Assembly: GCA_023392635.1 (NCBI GenBank)
Contig: JAEVYS010000005.1
Span: 1 to 6,833 of the forward strand
Reading direction: 5' to 3'
From: Actinomycetes bacterium
GTDB lineage: Bacteria > Actinomycetota > Actinomycetes > Propionibacteriales > Propionibacteriaceae
DNA: 6,833 bases
Shown here: positions 5,611-6,833 of the stretch, piece after piece
Layout: every line of letters starts with the position of its first letter
Numbering within the stretch: the stretch's first letter is position 1
Made by a program: the position numbers and the translations under genes
The notes under the pieces: generated by a model
The model's database searches: none
What the model saw: only the letters and a program-made list of their open reading frames with translations
What the model was told of the DNA's origin: nothing

Positions 5611-6833
5611 TCAGGCGAAGAGGGCCTGCCCGACGAACTCGCCCGGCCGGACGCCGCGGGGGACCGCCCACAGCCCGGAGCCGATGTGCTGCAGGTACTC
5701 GCCCAGCAGGTCGGAGGACGCCATCGCCGTCTGCATGGGGATGTAGTGCGTGGTGGGGTCGGTGACGTAGGCCATGAAGAACAGCCCGGCGGCGAGGCGG
5801 CCGAGCTGGGTGCTGCCGTCCACGTAGTTGTAGCCGCGTCGCAGCATCCGGACGCCCCCGTTGTGGTCGGGATGGGCCAGGGCGACGTGCGAGCGCTCGT
5901 CAACCAGCGGCGCTCCGCCGCGGCCGGCGACCGTGAAGTCGACGTGAGAGAACTCGCCGCCCCCCGACAACGGGGCACCTTCGGCCTTCGTGCGGCCGAT
6001 GATGTGCTCCTGCTCGCGCAGGCTGCCGCGGTCCCAGGTCTCGATGTGCATCGCGATCTTCCGCACGACCAGGTAGCTCCCGCCGTCCAGCCACGCGGTC
6101 GCCGGATCGGGGGACGGCGCCGTCCACACGTGTGCCTCGATGTTCGCGGTGTCCTCGGCCCGGAGGCTCGCCGTGCCGTCCTTGAAGCCGAACAGGTTGC
6201 GCGGCGTGACCTGCGCCTGCGAGGTGGACGACGTCCGGCCGAAACCCAGCTGGGACCAGCGGACGGCCGCCCGTCCGAACGCGATCCGGGTGAGGTTGCG
6301 GATGGCGTGCACCGCGACCTGGGGGTCGTTCGAGCAGGCCTGGACGCACAGGTCGCCGTCGCTGCCGTCCGGGTCGAGCTTGTCCCCGGAGAAGTGCGGC
6401 AGCCTCGTCAGCGCCGCGGGTTGCCGGGCCCGCAGGCCGAACCGGTCGGTGCCGTCGGTCCCGGTGAACACGGTGGGGCCGAAGCCGAACGTGATCGTCA
6501 GGTTCGCCGGGTCGAGCCCGATCGCCTCGCCGGTGTCGTCGGGCGGGGCGTCATAGGGCCCGGTGAGCGGGCCCACGGGTCCGGCGCCCTGTCCGAGGGT
6601 GAGCCGGGCAGCGGCGGCCGTCCAGTCCTTCAGCAGCGAGACCAGGTCGTCGCGGGTCGCCGAGGGGAGCAGGTCGAAGGTGGCGAAGTGCAGCCGGTCC
6701 TGCGCGGCCGTCGTGATGCCCGCCTGCTTGTCGCCGTGGAAGGGCACGGTGCTCCACGGGGGGCCGGACGCCGCGGCCGCCGGAGCGGACGCCGCCATCG
6801 CGCCGGCGCCGGCGAGGGCGAGCGCGCCGCCGG
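5611..6833 (-). CDS. efeB: EfeB-type Dyp heme peroxidase/deferrochelatase, 5' end cut
   Basis: This is a dye-decolorizing peroxidase of the EfeB type, exported folded through Tat. It acts in ferrous iron uptake (EfeUOB) and has been proposed to take iron from heme. Numbering from the ATG at 6798, the family opening PFHGDKQAGI is at 19-28, the distal GFKDG motif at 204-208 (catalytic Asp207), EQEHIIGRTK at 262-271, the proximal heme ligand His304 in SHVALAHP, and the distal arginine in MLRRGYNY (318-325). The frame stays open upstream of that ATG to the edge and reads GGALALAGAGA before MAASAPAAA. That is the hydrophobic core and cleavage region of a signal peptide, so the true start and the twin arginines lie beyond base 6833. 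At more than 405 residues it fits the family. EfeU and EfeO would be expected upstream, outside the window. Confidence 0.92.
   Translation of the reverse strand, partial: GGALALAGAGAMAASAPAAAASGPPWSTVPFHGDKQAGITTAAQDRLHFATFDLLPSATRDDLVSLLKDWTAAAARLTLGQGAGPVGPLTGPYDAPPDDTGEAIGLDPANLTITFGFGPTVFTGTDGTDRFGLRARQPAALTRLPHFSGDKLDPDGSDGDLCVQACSNDPQVAVHAIRNLTRIAFGRAAVRWSQLGFGRTSSTSQAQVTPRNLFGFKDGTASLRAEDTANIEAHVWTAPSPDPATAWLDGGSYLVVRKIAMHIETWDRGSLREQEHIIGRTKAEGAPLSGGGEFSHVDFTVAGRGGAPLVDERSHVALAHPDHNGGVRMLRRGYNYVDGSTQLGRLAAGLFFMAYVTDPTTHYIPMQTAMASSDLLGEYLQHIGSGLWAVPRGVRPGEFVGQALFA

Noticed and set aside
5567..5671. Longer N-terminus for the PNPOx-like protein, beginning at 5671.
   Set aside because: The extension is Arg/Pro-rich, overlaps the end of the peroxidase gene and is absent from the usual family start. 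The ATG at 5566 is preferred.

Overview
The window is uniformly very GC-rich, with strongly G/C-biased third codon positions, almost no intergenic space and start/stop overlaps. The protein families (an Lhr helicase next to Nei2, an EfeB-type Tat peroxidase) point to a chromosomal segment of a high-GC actinobacterium. I cannot name the genus. I see no RNA gene, insertion sequence, phage gene or CRISPR array, and no compositional break that suggests recent transfer.

Left part (1-1529, + strand): the C-terminal end of the DNA repair helicase Lhr, whose start lies left of the window, is followed 3 bp later by a zinc-finger Nei/Fpg DNA glycosylase (Nei2). This pairing is known from mycobacteria. 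The glycosylase stop codon overlaps the stop codon of the convergent transporter gene inside a perfect 10-bp palindrome.

Central part (1526-4960): a divergent regulatory island. To the left runs a two-gene operon, an ArsR/SmtB-type regulator and a SulP (SLC26-like) anion transporter with STAS domain, joined by an ATGA overlap. To the right runs a second two-gene operon, a small ion channel with a non-canonical selectivity filter (GLSD instead of GYGD) and a metallo-beta-lactamase-fold hydrolase, also joined by an ATGA overlap. Only 44 bp separate the two start codons. That gap holds most of a near-perfect 24-bp palindrome. It also holds, on each strand, a TANNNT -10 box at the exact distance expected if each transcript starts at the A of its ATG. 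The simplest reading is that the ArsR protein controls both operons from one operator. This four-gene unit is the most interesting part of the window.

Right part (4971-6833, - strand): a GC-rich hairpin terminator separates the hydrolase gene from a convergent pair. The upstream gene of that pair encodes an EfeB-type dye-decolorizing heme peroxidase, cut by the right edge within its signal peptide. It is followed 44 bp later by a PNPOx-like flavin-binding split-barrel protein. EfeB usually belongs to an efeUOB iron uptake operon, whose other genes would lie beyond the right edge.
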